Below are positions 5,862-6,024 of a DNA stretch of 6,024 bases, one piece after another. The stretch comes from Pseudomonadota bacterium (lineage in GTDB: Bacteria > Pseudomonadota > Gammaproteobacteria > Acidiferrobacterales > UBA6901), in assembly GCA_021785795.1 (NCBI GenBank), contig JAJYEK010000209.1, positions 1-6,024 of the forward strand. The letters run 5' to 3'. Position numbers and translations under genes: made by a program. How positions within the stretch are numbered: position 1 is the first letter of the stretch; each line of letters starts with the position of its first letter. A model generated the notes under the pieces. It saw nothing but the letters and a program-made list of their open reading frames with translations, did not search any database and was not told the origin of the DNA.

Positions 5862-6024
5862 ATGCGCCTGTTCGTGGAACCTCTGGCGGTGTACCTGCAC
5901 CGGGAGCCGGTCGACTTCCGGCAGTCGATCAACGGGCTCACGGCGCGGGTCGAAGGCACGATGCACTTGTCCCCCCTGTCCGGGGCGCTGTTCCTGTTCT
6001 GCAACCGGCAGCGCACGAGGCTCA
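5862..6024 (+). CDS. tnpB: IS66-family accessory protein TnpB (partial, 3' end outside window)
   Basis: The first 54 codons of the IS66 Orf2/TnpB family, read directly from the sequence because the frame is cut by the window edge. Diagnostic segments are V-Y-L-H-R-E-P-V-D-F-R-Q-S-I-N-G-L (10-26) and S-G-A-L-F-L-F-C-N-R-Q-R (41-52), which closely follow the family pattern. The full protein is usually about 110-120 residues. The start lies 3 bases after the tnpA stop, so the two are translationally linked. Confidence 0.85.
   Translation, partial: MRLFVEPLAVYLHREPVDFRQSINGLTARVEGTMHLSPLSGALFLFCNRQRTRL

Larger units (their letters stand above)
5477..6024 (+). mobile_element. IS66-family insertion sequence, left part (continues beyond the window)
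   Basis: The element begins with GTAAGCG at 5477-5483, the typical terminal sequence of the IS66 family, followed by about 75 non-coding bases and the family's gene order tnpA-tnpB. IS66 elements normally duplicate 8 bp of target; the 8 bases just outside are GAACGACG (5469-5476), whose partner would lie beyond the right edge. The large transposase gene tnpC is expected downstream, outside the window. Both visible genes look intact, so the element may be recent or still active. Confidence 0.8.

Noticed and set aside
5594..6016. Minus-strand frames opposite IS66 tnpA/tnpB
   Set aside because: Antisense to two clear IS66 genes.
1..6024. CRISPR arrays, tRNA or rRNA genes, riboswitches
   Set aside because: No regularly spaced repeats and no RNA-gene sequence that I can recognise on either strand.

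Overview
The window comes from a GC-rich Gram-negative bacterium, most likely a proteobacterium. It encodes a periplasmic Dsb-type protein with a signal peptide and an inner-membrane CcdA/DsbD-type electron carrier, and its flanking insertion sequences are of types common in proteobacteria. I cannot name the genus. The region is accessory DNA: a metal-handling gene cluster bracketed by mobile-element debris.

Layout, left to right. Bases 1-98 are a junction zone that includes the probable first codons of a gene reading left out of the window. Bases 99-593 are the 3' part of a DDE (integrase-core) transposase whose 5' half, including the second catalytic aspartate, is gone. Bases 596-5222 hold five tightly packed genes, all on the + strand: a P1B-type heavy-metal ATPase, a DsbG-like thioredoxin-fold protein, a CcdA/DsbD-like membrane protein, a membrane-anchored cupredoxin-like protein and a MerR-family regulator. 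The first three are joined by ATGA-type overlaps, the next gap is 9 bases and the last is 27, so they look like one operon. Bases 5223-5476 have no convincing gene. An IS66-family element starts near 5477 with a GTAAGCG end, followed by its accessory gene tnpA and the first 54 codons of tnpB, which runs off the window.

How the genes may work together (inference): the ATPase moves a soft metal across the inner membrane. The CcdA-like protein, which has exactly two cysteines, would pass electrons from the cytoplasm to the periplasmic CPYC protein. The anchored cupredoxin-like protein, with a Cys/Cys/Met ligand set, would bind the metal outside the membrane. The MerR protein would sense the metal; its cysteine spacing resembles the Zn/Cd/Pb sensors more than the copper sensor CueR. 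The overall logic recalls copper-stress redox modules such as Scs, but the gene set is different.

The most notable point is that the ATPase carries Tyr-Pro-Cys where Cys-Pro-Cys or Ser-Pro-Cys is usual in membrane helix 4. It also lacks an N-terminal heavy-metal-binding domain and appears to have an extra N-terminal membrane hairpin. Its start lies three bases after the transposase stop, so both its native N-terminus and its native promoter may have been lost or replaced.
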